A DNA stretch of 64,000 nucleotides from Gracilaria gracilis (Eukaryota; Rhodophyta; Florideophyceae; Gracilariales; Gracilariaceae), in contig JARGSG010000217.1 in NCBI GenBank assembly GCA_030374805.1, positions 310,001 through 374,000 of the forward strand, given 5' to 3'. Of the stretch, positions 21,602 to 31,571 are shown piece after piece. Below the pieces are notes generated by a model. The model was given only the letters and a program-made list of their open reading frames with translations. It did no database searches and had not been told where the DNA came from. Position numbers and translations under genes: made by a program. The stretch's first letter is position 1; each line of letters opens with the position of its first letter.

Positions 21602-22549
21602 AGTTCTGCCATGAGCTCGACCTTGACTGTGTGGCTTGCTCGCCATGTCGAGTTCCTATCGCCCGACTTGCGGCAGCCCAAGCTGCGCTGCGCCTGAGCA
21701 CTTAGGCCTACAGTATTGACGAAGGCGTGTGGGGATTGTAATCTATATAGTACGGCATAATGAAACTGTATTATGTATTGATCTCATGCTTGTGATTTGG
21801 GATAAAAAAGAAGTTGCTCTAGTGTCGTCGTCCGCTACTCCCTAGTGTGAAGTAACAAAGAGAGGACTATTCTGTATTAACGATGGCCCTCGCAAGGAAG
21901 GCCACGGACTGGCCGCTACTTCACCAGAGCGCATTTCCTTCTTGGAATCCGAGTTAGAGCAAGCAGGAGACGATGGGGAGCACTAACCAGGCTCACGATC
22001 GTCGCGTCGAGATCCTCGACTCGAGAGCCATGCGGTTTCGCTCAATGCTAGGGCCTGCGCTCTCAAACAATCCTTTGTCAATGGGGCACACACCTCGTCC
22101 GTCATCATATCTCGTAAAGCATAGAACATACCGAAGTGGTCGAGATAAGGGCAGCACTTTCAGATAGCCGGTGTAGCAACGAGCCGTCTCAAGTCTAGAG
22201 AAGCACGGGCTCTCTCATGACTCGACGGTGACTACCATGTAGTACCGAATGAACTGAGAGAATTTCTCATGCTTACCAGGAGAGATTATTCACGTTCGCA
22301 GATTGTTTTAATGTTTGAGTGTAAAAACTCGTGAGCTTCCATTCGTTTGTTCTAAGCCTCTTCACATCCACGCAACTTGCAAATTAGGAAATCTAACTCG
22401 AACACACATAGTTTCTGCTCCCAAATAAGAGCAGTGGAGTAGAGCGTATCAATGCTGCTGGTGAATTCCTCCAGCTTTCCACACATTGTCAACGAGTTAC
22501 CATTTCCGGATCTTCCATTTTCATTGATGCTCTGAATAACCTCAAGCGC
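21602..22549. other. No gene seen
   Basis: No frame with a recognisable signature. The sequence following the PPDK fragment does not continue that gene in any phase I could read. Confidence 0.35.
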
Positions 22550-22882
22550 TTACTCTATCACTTTCCGTGCTCCGACTAAGAATCCTTTTACGATCAGAAG
22601 TTCTTCGAGAATAACTAAGTGGCCTGCAACTGGCTTTAAAACGTATTTATCGTCGCATGAAATTTCTTTCCTTGTGCCATAGGAGTCCTGACTTTTTGTT
22701 CCAAACGCATGTTCCGGCTCCCTTGTTTCAGAGTTGCTGACCACTTCCGAGATCTCACAAACACAAGAGGCTTTCGGCGCTTCCTGTTTCTCGAGGTTCG
22801 TTACCTCTTTCAACACATCACTTTTCTTTCTGTCTAATGATTGAGACGTTAATAGGGAGGCCATTTTTCTGGTTAGTGGCAT
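22550..22882 (-). CDS. Hypothetical 110-residue protein
   Basis: An ATG-started frame whose first half is polar and charged (SLDRKKSDVLKEVTNLEKQE) with a short C-x-C (ASCVCEI). The last 30 residues are hydrophobic and positive (GHLVILEELLIVKGFLVGARKV). No family is recognised and no partner gene is adjacent. It may be chance. Confidence 0.2.
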   Translation of the reverse strand: MPLTRKMASLLTSQSLDRKKSDVLKEVTNLEKQEAPKASCVCEISEVVSNSETREPEHAFGTKSQDSYGTRKEISCDDKYVLKPVAGHLVILEELLIVKGFLVGARKVIE

Positions 22883-24150
22883 ATTGTGTTATTAGTAGTG
22901 TTAGTTAAGAAAACATGGATAATGACAACAACACTGACTACTCGAAACTTCAACCTGGTTGGCTTACGTACTTATTTAAGTGTGTATCGGAGAACATTCA
23001 TATCGACTAAAGTACGTTCGGTGACCTAAACAGCTCGATCTGAGTGATTTGATTTAAGTTTTCAAGTCCAATCTTCAAGCTCTGATATATGCTTCTCCAC
23101 CGTTGTATAGTAGAGCTCTCTAACAGTTCTGCACAAAAACTTTTTTTGCGCATGTACACAGAAGGTCTGAACGAAAGAACGCTAGTGCAGCGTTTGGTCT
23201 AGCTTCAAGCTATTAGAGACAATCCTGCTGGTCACGATGCACATAAAAGAAGAGCTCGAGGCAGGGGTGGCCACGGCCCTCACTAACGGCAGCAAAGATT
23301 TTGCACCGTTCTTTATAGCAGTGACCACTGCCAGATGCGCACGATTTGTACGATTCACAGAGAAATCTTCATCATGAAGCTAACATGATTTAGAGCTTTT
23401 TAGTTCATATTAGTGCACGTTATTCTAATGATTCCCAGACGGCCCCCCGCAGCGGGTTGCTCTGTGGCAGATTCAACTGCTGTCGCACGTGCGGTTGCGC
23501 CTCTCCACGGCGTGGAGTCCACGCACGCCCTCGCCACCGTGCACGCGCCATGCCGGCGCGTGCATGCTGCGGCATGTTGCGGGATGTTGCGGCACGTGAC
23601 CACGAGCACCGCACACCGCCATGACGTCATGCTCACCGCCGCCACGCGCCACGCCTTCTCGTGCAAATAATTTGCACGCTTGCTTCCGATTTTGAAATGA
23701 TTGGCTGTGCGTCAACGAGGTGCTCAAACCAGCGGTTATGAGACAGGTTGGTGATTTCATTATGAAGGCTTCCGGGTAGTTTTCAAAGGTTTCTCACATC
23801 TCTTATGTCCGCAGAAAAGGACTCTTCAACCCCCAAACAATAGACGGAAGAATCATCGTCAATGATGTTCTGGTGACTACTTACACGACAGCCGTAGATA
23901 ATCAGAGAGCCCATGCTGCGCTGACCCCATTGAAGTTCGAAGCGTGGTGCAGCCATTATACATAACGTGTACATAGCGGCCTTCTCAGAACGGCGCTCAA
24001 GGGTGGATGCAAGTTCCAAGACCGGCGGACGATTTGATATGACTGGGGGTCGGAGGAGGTGGTGCTCAGCCACGCACAGCAAAGTTGATATTCTTTCTGA
24101 TCAGTCCTGATCAGTTTACATGACCAACTTACAAGACATCCGGACGCATT
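22883..24150. other. No gene; contains a GC-rich island
   Basis: Most of the stretch is AT-rich and featureless. Between about 23430 and 23660 the sequence becomes GC-rich with repeated GCGGCATGTTGCGG-like strings on a purine/pyrimidine alternation. It gives overlapping open frames on both strands that look like composition effects rather than genes. Confidence 0.35.
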
Positions 24151-24915
24151 TTGGAGTGCCTTTTTGACTGCAGTTCTCGGCCGTCTACTTTGCCGCGCTC
24201 TTCCGAAGCTGTGTCAGAGATTATCGCAGATCACGCACAACACGGCATCAATCAACAACTGGTAAGACAAGCTTCAGTAAGGATATTGGAATCGGCATCA
24301 CAAATGAATGCATCGAACATAGAACCAAAAGATATCAAGTGTAGTGACAGCTGTATAACGGACGAAACATGCTTTCCGCTTCGAGAGGCCCTGCGTAATC
24401 CAATTACTGTTCGTGACGCTGAACTTTATTCAATTCTTACAACGTTCAATCCGAATATAAGTATTGTGCACGATCCCAATCTCAAAGTCATTGAGAATTA
24501 CATAGAGGGCGTGGAGAACTTCTCAGCAGAAAGATGTCCTTCAAATCATGTGTGACACCTTAATTACAAACGCCCCCCACTAGTTCTAACTAAAGTGGGT
24601 ACGGGCAGCAAAGACGATTTTCAAAGAGGAACGGGTGGAAACAATGGCGTGGACACCGAAATGGTACAAGATCAAACAGACAACCAGGAGAAAAGGCAAG
24701 GCGAAAGTTGTTCTCGTGAGTCTCTATCCCCATTACTTTGTATGGCACCCGTCCGCGTCAGGAAGAGGAAGGATGTTATAACTACCAGAGTTGTCGAAAT
24801 GACACCTGTCAGGCGATCTGCCCGAACGCCAAGAAAAAGGACAGAGGAAGTTATTGGAAAGTGGAGGGAAAGGGAAACTCTTCTCAATAATCTCTCTGCA
24901 GACCAGACAGAATAG
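24151..24915 (+). pseudogene. Hypothetical nuclear-type protein with one in-frame stop
   Basis: One phase is open from about 24151 to 24915 except for a TGA at 24553. The first 134 codons carry acidic and polar helices. The second part contains a basic motif pair, RVRKRKDV and TPVRRSARTPRKRTEEV, which resembles nuclear localisation and chromatin-associated proteins. The family is not recognised. Either a short intron lies around 24540-24600 or the gene is disabled by the stop. No strong splice signals were seen. Confidence 0.35.
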
Positions 24916-24984
24916 TTCGGAGCGCCAAGCTTTTAGAATGAGAAACACAAACCGTTCAAGTTAGCCACACGAACCTCATCATGC

Positions 24985-25629
24985 TCACGCAACAGCAAGC
25001 TCATGATGCGCAATGGCAAGCGCATGATGCGCTTGCCATTGCGTGCGTGTGCGTTGCGCCGCAATGCAAGCGCTGCGAATTAAATGAATGGCTGCTATTG
25101 CAAACACACACTCTCTCTCCCCAATCTCCTCCGCCGTGTTGCCCTTCCAATGAATCGAAGAGATTTGGAACACGGAACGCGAATCGTCATGATTGGTTGT
25201 CGAGCAGGCTAGCGCATAACATTCGTCTTCCGCATTGCATACCGAAGTCATGCTGTTTCTCACACCTGCAAAATCGAAACCATTCACAGCATGTTTCACG
25301 CCATCTCGTTCAACAACTACTATACCGGGAGCACATACGCAAAGCAAAGTTGGTCCTCTAAGCATTATGGCGCTCACAGGCTCTCTGTCATGTACTACTA
25401 TGGGCAGCAATATGGTTTCTGACTCTCGTATTATGCCTATGACTGTACCATATCGCTGCCCTCCACCATAAAGAGCTAGTCCGAAGCAGGTACTGTGGAC
25501 AAAGTTTGACACTTGTGAAACATCTTGAGTGGCCACAATCTTTGCATCGTTCCAAGACTTCAATTGATGCCAGAAGTTGTATACATGACTGAACGACTTT
25601 GCCACAGAGTGCGCGGAGAACGACTCCAA
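24985..25629 (-). CDS. Hypothetical protein, beta-propeller-like
   Basis: A 214-codon frame. Residues about 15-160 read like successive beta-strand blades with small hydrophobic cores (YGTVIGIIRESETILLPIVV, PTLLCVCAPGIVVVERDG, SRSVFQISSIHW), a pattern seen in WD-like propellers. The phase is open a little further upstream (TDSHITVSVWKTLES), so the annotated start is not secure and the piece may be an internal fragment. The last 25 residues are read through the palindrome and are repetitive (Q/H/A), so are probably not part of the original protein. The family is not recognised. Confidence 0.35.
   Translation of the reverse strand: MESFSAHSVAKSFSHVYNFWHQLKSWNDAKIVATQDVSQVSNFVHSTCFGLALYGGGQRYGTVIGIIRESETILLPIVVHDREPVSAIMLRGPTLLCVCAPGIVVVERDGVKHAVNGFDFAGVRNSMTSVCNAEDECYALACSTTNHDDSRSVFQISSIHWKGNTAEEIGERECVFAIAAIHLIRSACIAAQRTRTQWQAHHALAIAHHELAVA
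25009..25043. repeat. Perfect 17-bp inverted repeat with a one-base centre
   Basis: The arms CGCAATGGCAAGCGCAT and ATGCGCTTGCCATTGCG are exact reverse complements around a single G. Such a perfect palindrome could form a cruciform or a strong hairpin in RNA. It lies at the 3' end of a minus-strand frame, where it could act in transcript termination, or it may mark a rearrangement point. Confidence 0.95.
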
Positions 25630-26658
25630 AGTTTTCCATACTGAAACCGTGATGTGGGAGTCGGTCTTCTCAACAAACCCAGATGGTTGGTGTGAACGCG
25701 GGCCTTTTTTGGGCGGACTTACACTTCGATGTTTGCAAAGTGAGTGCTTTCGCCCAACTCATAATTGCCGTGTACTGCACACGAGCCACGATGGTTATTG
25801 GTGATGAAGCCCAAGGTCATCTCTGGCGACTCTTCTTAAGGTCTTCTTGAGGGCGCAAGTTAACGGTGCGCACATTGAGGAATGCATTACTTGTACAGTA
25901 TCTCGAGAGAGAGAGACGTTTCTTTACTTCGAATCCGACCCGGAACGTCGTTAAACTCGCCCTTGCGATCGGCGCACCGATCGCTTTCGGACTTGGGATG
26001 TCAAAAAACTCACATAGGCAATCGGCGCACCGTTCGCCTCTCCGGACTCCGGATGTCGCTAAACTCGGCCGCGCAGTCGACCTTGCCGCCGCTGGCATGT
26101 CGATCGCCATTCGGACCTTGATGCTATGTCGTTAAAGGGGCCCCGGTTAGCTGCTTGACAGCAGTAGGCACGAAATCGGCCATATGAAGACGGCTCCACC
26201 ACCGTTTCCCTGACTTTTCCTCATCGAAATTGAACTCTTACGGAGACATGAATACGGTCGGGGTTTTTACAGGGTTTTCTCGGAGGCTACGATGGAGTTG
26301 ATGGACGCTGACCCGATATCGAGTTGATTCTTTGGTACTAATGGCGCCGACGATATGAGGGTTGGTACAAGAGAATCTTATCATGATCTTCTGATGGGAC
26401 GACGTGGTACTAGCAAGAGCGCCTTGTCGTGGTGTGCCCCTCTGGCGATGACCTACACAGAGGTTGAATGAAGAGTTATAATCTGGGAGGAACAAGGGAC
26501 AAAAGGCGATGATCATCGGTAGCGAAATGCTCTAACGCAACCGAAAATACCTTTGAGATCTAGCAGCTTTGTTTACGCATCAACTGCGTAGCTCAGTGAT
26601 CGTAGCGCGACTGAACATTTCAAGTTAGCAGCTATATTAGCATAAGTAGATAAAGTGC
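25630..26658. other. No gene; imperfect 55-57 bp tandem repeat at 25946-26120
   Basis: At 25946-26120 about two to three imperfect units occur, each containing ATCGGCGCACCG, a CGGACT string and a TCG(C/T)TAAACTCG border. The repeat gives open frames on both strands that I regard as artefacts. Nothing recognisable lies in the rest. Confidence 0.5.
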
Positions 26659-26741
26659 TGTAGGTATTGGAGGTTCATTATGAACCTCACGACGTACGAG
26701 AAATCAACGTACGATGCTCATAAATAAGAAGAAGAAAAAAC
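26659..26741 (+). repeat. SINE-like 3' tail, copy 1
   Basis: About 80 bases ending ACGTACGAGAAATCAACGTACG then CTCATAAATAAGAAGAAG. It shares the core TTACGAGGAATCAGCG(T/C)ACGC and a terminal (GAA)n tract with sequences at 44469-44550 and 56221-56315. This is the most diverged copy. Confidence 0.65.
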
Positions 26742-26808
26742 GTTTACTTCGGATGGGGTGCAGTATCTCTAGTTCTTTCTTTATCGACAAATTGAAGAAT
26801 ACTACAAA

Positions 26809-27222
26809 TTGTATTTCATCCTTTTCACACCGCAGAAAATGATGTTAGGCAAGTACGACGACTTCGTCCAATGCTATATAATGCCAGTCCAACTTCATGC
26901 GGATCAAAACCTCATCCGAGATGTTGCGCATCTGATCATGTTCTACGCTAAAAGTACAGGTTCAGGCCTGAATCGGTATATGTACAGAGCAATCGAGGGA
27001 CGAGATGAAATAGGCCTAGACTCCTTGATCGTCAACATCAACCAACTTCCCGCTCTTATAATACCAGACATTACGCTCCCTAACGAACGTTGCCATTTCG
27101 AGAAATCAAAGATTCAGTTGGAGGGATTGGGCTCCGGAATAGCAAACCTGCTTGAAAAAAAACAAAACTTGATTAGCTTACACCAAAATTGGCGCGCGTT
27201 GATCGATTTCAAAGTCGTTTAG
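26809..27222 (+). CDS. Hypothetical 137-residue protein
   Basis: The ATG is at 26809 or 26839. The sequence is balanced in composition and looks like a real folded protein (MLGKYDDFVQCYIMPVQLHA, DVAHLIMFYAKSTGSGLNRY) with a C-terminal helical end. No motif allows a family call. It lies just after a SINE-like tail and before GC-rich sequence. It may be an internal fragment of a decayed gene, because no longer frame continues it. Confidence 0.3.
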   Translation: MYFILFTPQKMMLGKYDDFVQCYIMPVQLHADQNLIRDVAHLIMFYAKSTGSGLNRYMYRAIEGRDEIGLDSLIVNINQLPALIIPDITLPNERCHFEKSKIQLEGLGSGIANLLEKKQNLISLHQNWRALIDFKVV

Positions 27223-27501
27223 CGAGAGTCGGGCACTTCCAAGCCGCGATCGTGAACAAATCGCTTCCAAAGCTCTCAGACTGACACACGAACCGTCTGC
27301 CAATCTACCTCTGCAGCCGAAAGAGCCTGCGACTCAACTGCAACAAGCGCCTTGAAACGGAAAACAACAGAGCAGCCGCCCACCGTTCTGCCAATTGGGC
27401 ACAAGAGCGCTCTTCGTCAACGCCCCTCCCGCCGACGTGCAAGCGCAACCAGCCCCGCGTTCCACGCAGATCGCCGGCACGAACTCTCATCCCACGGAAG
27501 C

Positions 27502-27875
27502 ATGGCGCTGACGTTGCTCGAACTACTGCAGCTGCTGGCCGTGTTGGCGAGCCTGCTTGCGTTGGTGGCGCTGCTGCACCGCGTGCGAAGCGCACCACCG
27601 CAGCCGATTTACAATCTGACGCGGCTGGAGCAGGCCGCGAGCTGAGGTGGTTCTTTGACGACCGCGGCAAGATTGTGTACGTGTCGGGCGAGGGGATGGA
27701 GCTGGTGGCGCGCTTTCTCGAACGCAGGGGTCGTATCAGTATTCTAGGAGCTGGCGAGCGAGAGCAGTCGACTGCTGCGGCTGGACGCGACGTCCTAGCG
27801 GCGCGCAAGTTAATAGCAGCGCGCGCGCGGAAGCCCGTGCGTGCGTGTGGTGTTTTGTATGTTTGCGGGTGGTGA
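27502..27875 (+). pseudogene. Possible signal-anchor membrane protein, frame-shifted
   Basis: ATG at 27502 starts a strongly hydrophobic helix (MALTLLELLQLLAVLASLLA) followed by a basic boundary and IYNLTRLEQAA, the look of a type II signal anchor. At about 27640 the phase changes and continues ELRWFFDDRGKIVYVSGEGM and ELVARFLERRGRI, then composition becomes random. The upstream minus-strand 309-codon frame in the same place is rich in Arg, Ala and His runs and I treat it as its shadow. The family is not recognised. Confidence 0.3.
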
Positions 27876-29123
27876 TGGTGGCCGTGGTGATGGTGATGCT
27901 GTTGTTGATGAGGGTGGTGGTAGTGCAATGAACTCGGGTGTGCTGGTGTAGCAAAGAATTTTGGATGCGACGCGACGCGACGCCGCGGCGATGTACGAAC
28001 GCAGGCAGTCGCACGGGCGCCAGCAACCAAGTCAGTAGCAAGCGGCAATGAGACCTCCACGCACGCACACCGACGCAGCAAGCAAGAAAAGAGCCGCACA
28101 AAGCGGGCGGCGGCAGGCGCGCCGGCGGCGGGCTGGCTACCTCGAAGCTCAGCGCGGTGAACTTTTGCCCATTCAAAGTAGCGCGACTTGTGCCAGCGCC
28201 GCAGCGCAAAGCGCGGCGACGCAGGCGGTGCCACCAGCGGGGGGGCGGCGCAGTGTGCCCGGCATCAAGAACGGCATGAGGCGGCGAGGCGCGGGCGGCG
28301 CGTTTACGGCACAAATGTGGGCGGGGGTGTAGCGCAGACGGTTTTGCATAGAAATGCTGGACGATGCGATGGGCGGTTTCTCACTGGGTGTGGAAAACTA
28401 AATCACGACTCATTAGGTGCGCGAAGCATTGCGTGCGCCGCGCGAGCCCGCGCTCCTACGCCCACTCGTGAGTCACGAGTCGCGAGTGTTGACTCGAGGT
28501 ACCAACGGTAGCCAAGCGGCTATTGGCGCGACGCGTAGATATGCTGCGCCAGTCTCTAGAGCGCCATGCGACGCGCTATATAAGAGCGGCCGCTGCGCTG
28601 TGGCGCCAAACGCAGCGCCCTTGTGTCAGCTGCCGCCGTGCGGGGCGCCACGCGGCTCTTTGCGCCCTCTACTGGCGCGTTGTACGCAGCGCGCAAGTTT
28701 GCGTCGTGGCGGCTGTGCAACGGCGCCGGCGCGCTGGTCTCAACGACCTGCAGCGCGCCGCGCGCCCGCTTACGCAAACTATTGCGCCGCGCGCCGTGGC
28801 GCGCGCCATCCGCGAGGGCGCGAATGCGCTCCGCGCCGCACTGCACCGCGTGGTGCGCCGCGTGGTCGTGGTGCGCCACGTTGCGTGTTGGCGCGCGCGG
28901 GCGCTTCCACGCCCGCACACCGGCGCGCAACGCTCACAGAGCACGCTGACGGCGGCGAGAACAAACTGTATCTATGAAGCGGGGAAGCACTCGCGTGAGC
29001 GCGCAAAGACAGCCGCGCCACCGCGCGTGGTGCATCAAGTGACAGCAACGTGCCGCCTCGGTGGAGGCGGAATGCCCACTGTCAGGCCAAATGGGTGGCG
29101 ACGCGAACGCAATCTGCCTGGAT
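27876..29123. other. GC-rich stretch without assignable gene
   Basis: Frames of 90-220 codons overlap on both strands with Arg/Ala-rich composition and no motifs. A CTATATAAG string at 28576-28584 is a TATA-like candidate promoter for plus-strand transcription, but no gene downstream could be identified before the Copia element. The left copy of the Copia target duplication (CGACC) is at 29124-29128. Confidence 0.4.
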
Positions 29124-29128
29124 CGACC
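29124..29128. repeat. Target-site duplication, left copy (CGACC)
   Basis: Five bases directly before the left LTR, identical to 36702-36706 after the right LTR. This shows that the two LTRs, 7 kb apart, belong to one insertion. Confidence 0.9.
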
Positions 29129-29424
29129 TGGGATAAGCTTGTCAGGTGGATTCGTGTGGGGCGCGATCTTCGTAGCGCAGAGAATCGCAGGAGTTGATCC
29201 GGCACGGCCAGCAGAACAGGTACAAGATGGTCATCCCTCCCCTCTGCCTTCTTCCCTCCCGTCCATGGAGGGGGCAGACGGGCACCGTTTTAGTTCAGCG
29301 TATGCGCGGTCCGTGTGGCCCCGCGATCTCTGTATGCGCGAGGTGTGGCGCGAGCAGCGCCAGCAACCATGCTTACGTGAGAGGTCGTGCAGCGGCCACG
29401 CGCAAGCAAGGCCAATCTAGCACA
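29129..29424 (-). repeat. 3' LTR of the Copia element
   Basis: 296 bp, about 96% identical to 36406-36701. It begins TGTGCTAGATTGG and ends TTATCCCA on the element's strand. A purine-rich tract (GAGTGGGGGGAG, 29436-29425) lies directly inside it, as expected for plus-strand priming. Confidence 0.95.
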
Positions 29425-29936
29425 CTCCCCCCACTCACAACAATCCGAGGAGAACTTGGTAGAACTGTAGGCATTGGAGTGAGCAGCAGAGTAATTCCTC
29501 GCTATTGCGAGAAAACCAGCTGCTCATCATTGCGCAGCATGCGATAGCCCGCTAGAAACTAACTGAACATCAAAGCGCTATGTAGTTGCTCGTGAACAAA
29601 GTACCATAGTTAATCTGGCATATGGCAGACACAAACCAATCGTTCTTGAACAAGCAAAAGCAGTTCATTAGTAAACGCAAAATGTTTGAGACAAACCGTT
29701 TCACGCTATAGACTTCAAATGAGCTCTAAGAGCGCATGAGTGTAGCCCTACGAAAGTTTGTGACCAATGTGAACCAGTCCAAGGTTTTCATGCGGACCAA
29801 AACGGCTACAACGTTCCACATCAGACGCCACGGCGCGCCGAAAAAGGGCGCACCGAGCAGGACTGAAAAGTGAGCGACGGTATAAAACCAGACTGCGTTA
29901 GACGGTGTTCCAAATGATACCAATCCAACAACGACG

Positions 29937-30491
29937 TTGGCGGAGGCCCCAGCAGTGGAGAGCAGGCAGTGGTTCAGCCACTTCCTAGTTCTTCCACGCG
30001 CACCACCACCGCGCGTCTGGGTACATAGAGCGTTCTCACGCTACTTCGCCAGCATGTCAACAAACACGCGCGCACCAAGGAACGAAGGTTCCCGATTACC
30101 AGAAGTGGTGCCTAGCCCGACCAAGTCGTCAGGGCGTGGTGATCGGGCACCCTGGTGCGCGATGCGGCTGGAGTCCATGCGTCGAGAAGTGGAGGTCAAC
30201 AGTAACCCGCGACGTCTAATTCGGGCGCGAGTGAAGCGAGTCGCACGAAACCGAGGAAAAAAACGGAAGCTTCCTGTTTTGCAAGTGGCGGGACATAGTA
30301 AACAACCGACCCAAAGGGACTTTAGAAGTGACTTGGCATCAGCAGAAAGCGCCGAAACCAACACGTCCAACCATACTGCGGAAAGAAGGTACCCCAGAAG
30401 GCAGAGGAAAAATCGTTACTTCTTACTTCCGGATAACGGCAATCTTATTGGAAGTGATGAATCTTCAGATCCAGATGACACCTCAGTTTAG
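29937..30491 (+). CDS. Antisense frame 1 in the Copia element: basic, NLS-bearing protein
   Basis: A plus-strand frame, opposite to the element's own genes. A TATA-like TATAAAA stands at 29881-29887, about 55 bases upstream. An internal ATG at 30054 (MSTNTRAPRNEGSRLPEV) may be the real start. The middle is strongly basic (RRLIRARVKRVARNRGKKRK), a likely bipartite nuclear signal, and the C-terminal end is acidic (GSDESSDPDD). It precedes the 346-codon frame on the same strand in the same phase and may be the N-terminal part of the same protein. It belongs to a fossil element. Confidence 0.5.
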   Translation: MAEAPAVESRQWFSHFLVLPRAPPPRVWVHRAFSRYFASMSTNTRAPRNEGSRLPEVVPSPTKSSGRGDRAPWCAMRLESMRREVEVNSNPRRLIRARVKRVARNRGKKRKLPVLQVAGHSKQPTQRDFRSDLASAESAETNTSNHTAERRYPRRQRKNRYFLLPDNGNLIGSDESSDPDDTSV

Positions 30492-30530
30492 CAGGATAAC
30501 AGGTGGTAGTTTGAAAGCATCAGTGCGATC

Positions 30531-31571
30531 ATGCTCGTCACAAACAACCCGACCGAGATATACCAAGTAGAACATGTGTCAGCGGGGATTCGCCAGTACG
30601 GTGCAGAAGACTGCCTTAGCTTGCTTGGCCGTGTCATATTTGAATGGTGTCGTTCTCGACCAGGAGTAGAGCTAAACCACGAAAAGGCCTCACGGTTTGG
30701 TCTATATGATCAGCGCGGTGGCGATGGTAATGATGTATGGTCGATCGATGAAGTACTCTTCGCAGAAAAGAACTGCATTTTGCCTGGGCATCCTGGCGTA
30801 CGCGTATACAGCGGACCCGCCTACTATGCCAGGAATCGTGATGAGCCCCATTGGGGCTGGAATAAGGTGGCTCAGAACAGCATATCCGGTCCAGGTTTGG
30901 CAGCGTCCCTGTTACGGCACGGTATTTGGAACGGTCCATTACGCTGTGAGGTGCTTCGAGCTGGAAACAGGGTATCTCTTGTGCCACGGAATAATAAAGC
31001 AGCCATTGATGCCCTAGATCTCCACTGCACAGAAAAACCACGTAAGCCTGTTCGAGTGTCTTCACCAGGGAGCCGTCCACACTATGCGTGTACCAAGCAG
31101 TACCGTATTTTGTCGGAGCACATGCTTGTATCGTGCACTGACCAGTTATTCTTGCACGCTTCTGTGATTAATGCTGCCGCGCGAGTAATAGGCGAGCGAT
31201 ATACCAAGCACAGTATTCTCTCTCCAGAGCTCCCTGCGTTATCGAATATGAAAGACGCAGGTAACTGGCTTCAAACAAAGGCAGGCTCGTTGAAATTGCA
31301 CAAAGTGAAACCTGCAACATATAAGGGCGACCCTTTTCGATGGACTACGGAACAAAGAGAAGGTGTTTATGTAGTGAGACTACGTGCAAGGAACCTTGAT
31401 CATGTGGTGTGCATCGACGCAAACAGAGCACATATCTTAGACCCTGCTGAGCCATGTCCGATGGAGCTTTCTTACGACGCCCTACAAAGTTGTCTCAGTG
31501 GAGCAAATGAAGATGTGCGGGTCATGGAACTTCGCAAAATGGTTTTGCATAAGAAATCAACAGCTTCCTAG
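30531..31571 (+). CDS. Antisense frame 2 in the Copia element: 346 aa, possible papain-fold peptidase-like domain
   Basis: A long plus-strand frame whose stop overlaps the end of the minus-strand RNase H frame, so the two genes converge tail to tail. The C-terminal 160 residues carry, in order, a Cys-containing segment (VSCTDQLFLHASVINAAARV), a spacer, and NLDHVVCIDANRAHILDPAE followed by MELSYDALQSCLSG. The spacing of Cys, then His-Val-Val-x-Ile-Asp, then an Asp/Pro turn resembles papain-fold peptidases or related inactive folds. This is a pattern reading, not a proven family. The N-terminal half (GVRVYSGPAYYARNRDEPHW) is unknown. Copia elements do not normally carry such a gene. Part of a fossil element. 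Confidence 0.55.
   Translation: MLVTNNPTEIYQVEHVSAGIRQYGAEDCLSLLGRVIFEWCRSRPGVELNHEKASRFGLYDQRGGDGNDVWSIDEVLFAEKNCILPGHPGVRVYSGPAYYARNRDEPHWGWNKVAQNSISGPGLAASLLRHGIWNGPLRCEVLRAGNRVSLVPRNNKAAIDALDLHCTEKPRKPVRVSSPGSRPHYACTKQYRILSEHMLVSCTDQLFLHASVINAAARVIGERYTKHSILSPELPALSNMKDAGNWLQTKAGSLKLHKVKPATYKGDPFRWTTEQREGVYVVRLRARNLDHVVCIDANRAHILDPAEPCPMELSYDALQSCLSGANEDVRVMELRKMVLHKKSTAS

Noticed and set aside
25946-26120. CRISPR array
   Set aside because: The units are imperfect, about 55 bases, without distinct unique spacers, and there are only two to three.
28523-29197. Plus-strand 224-codon frame as a gene
   Set aside because: Arg/Ala-rich composition without motifs, in very GC-rich sequence, with competing frames on both strands. 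It also runs into the LTR.
29129-29424. Independent solo LTR or short repeat separate from the Copia element
   Set aside because: Its left flank CGACC equals the right flank of the other LTR while its own right flank does not match, so both belong to one insertion.
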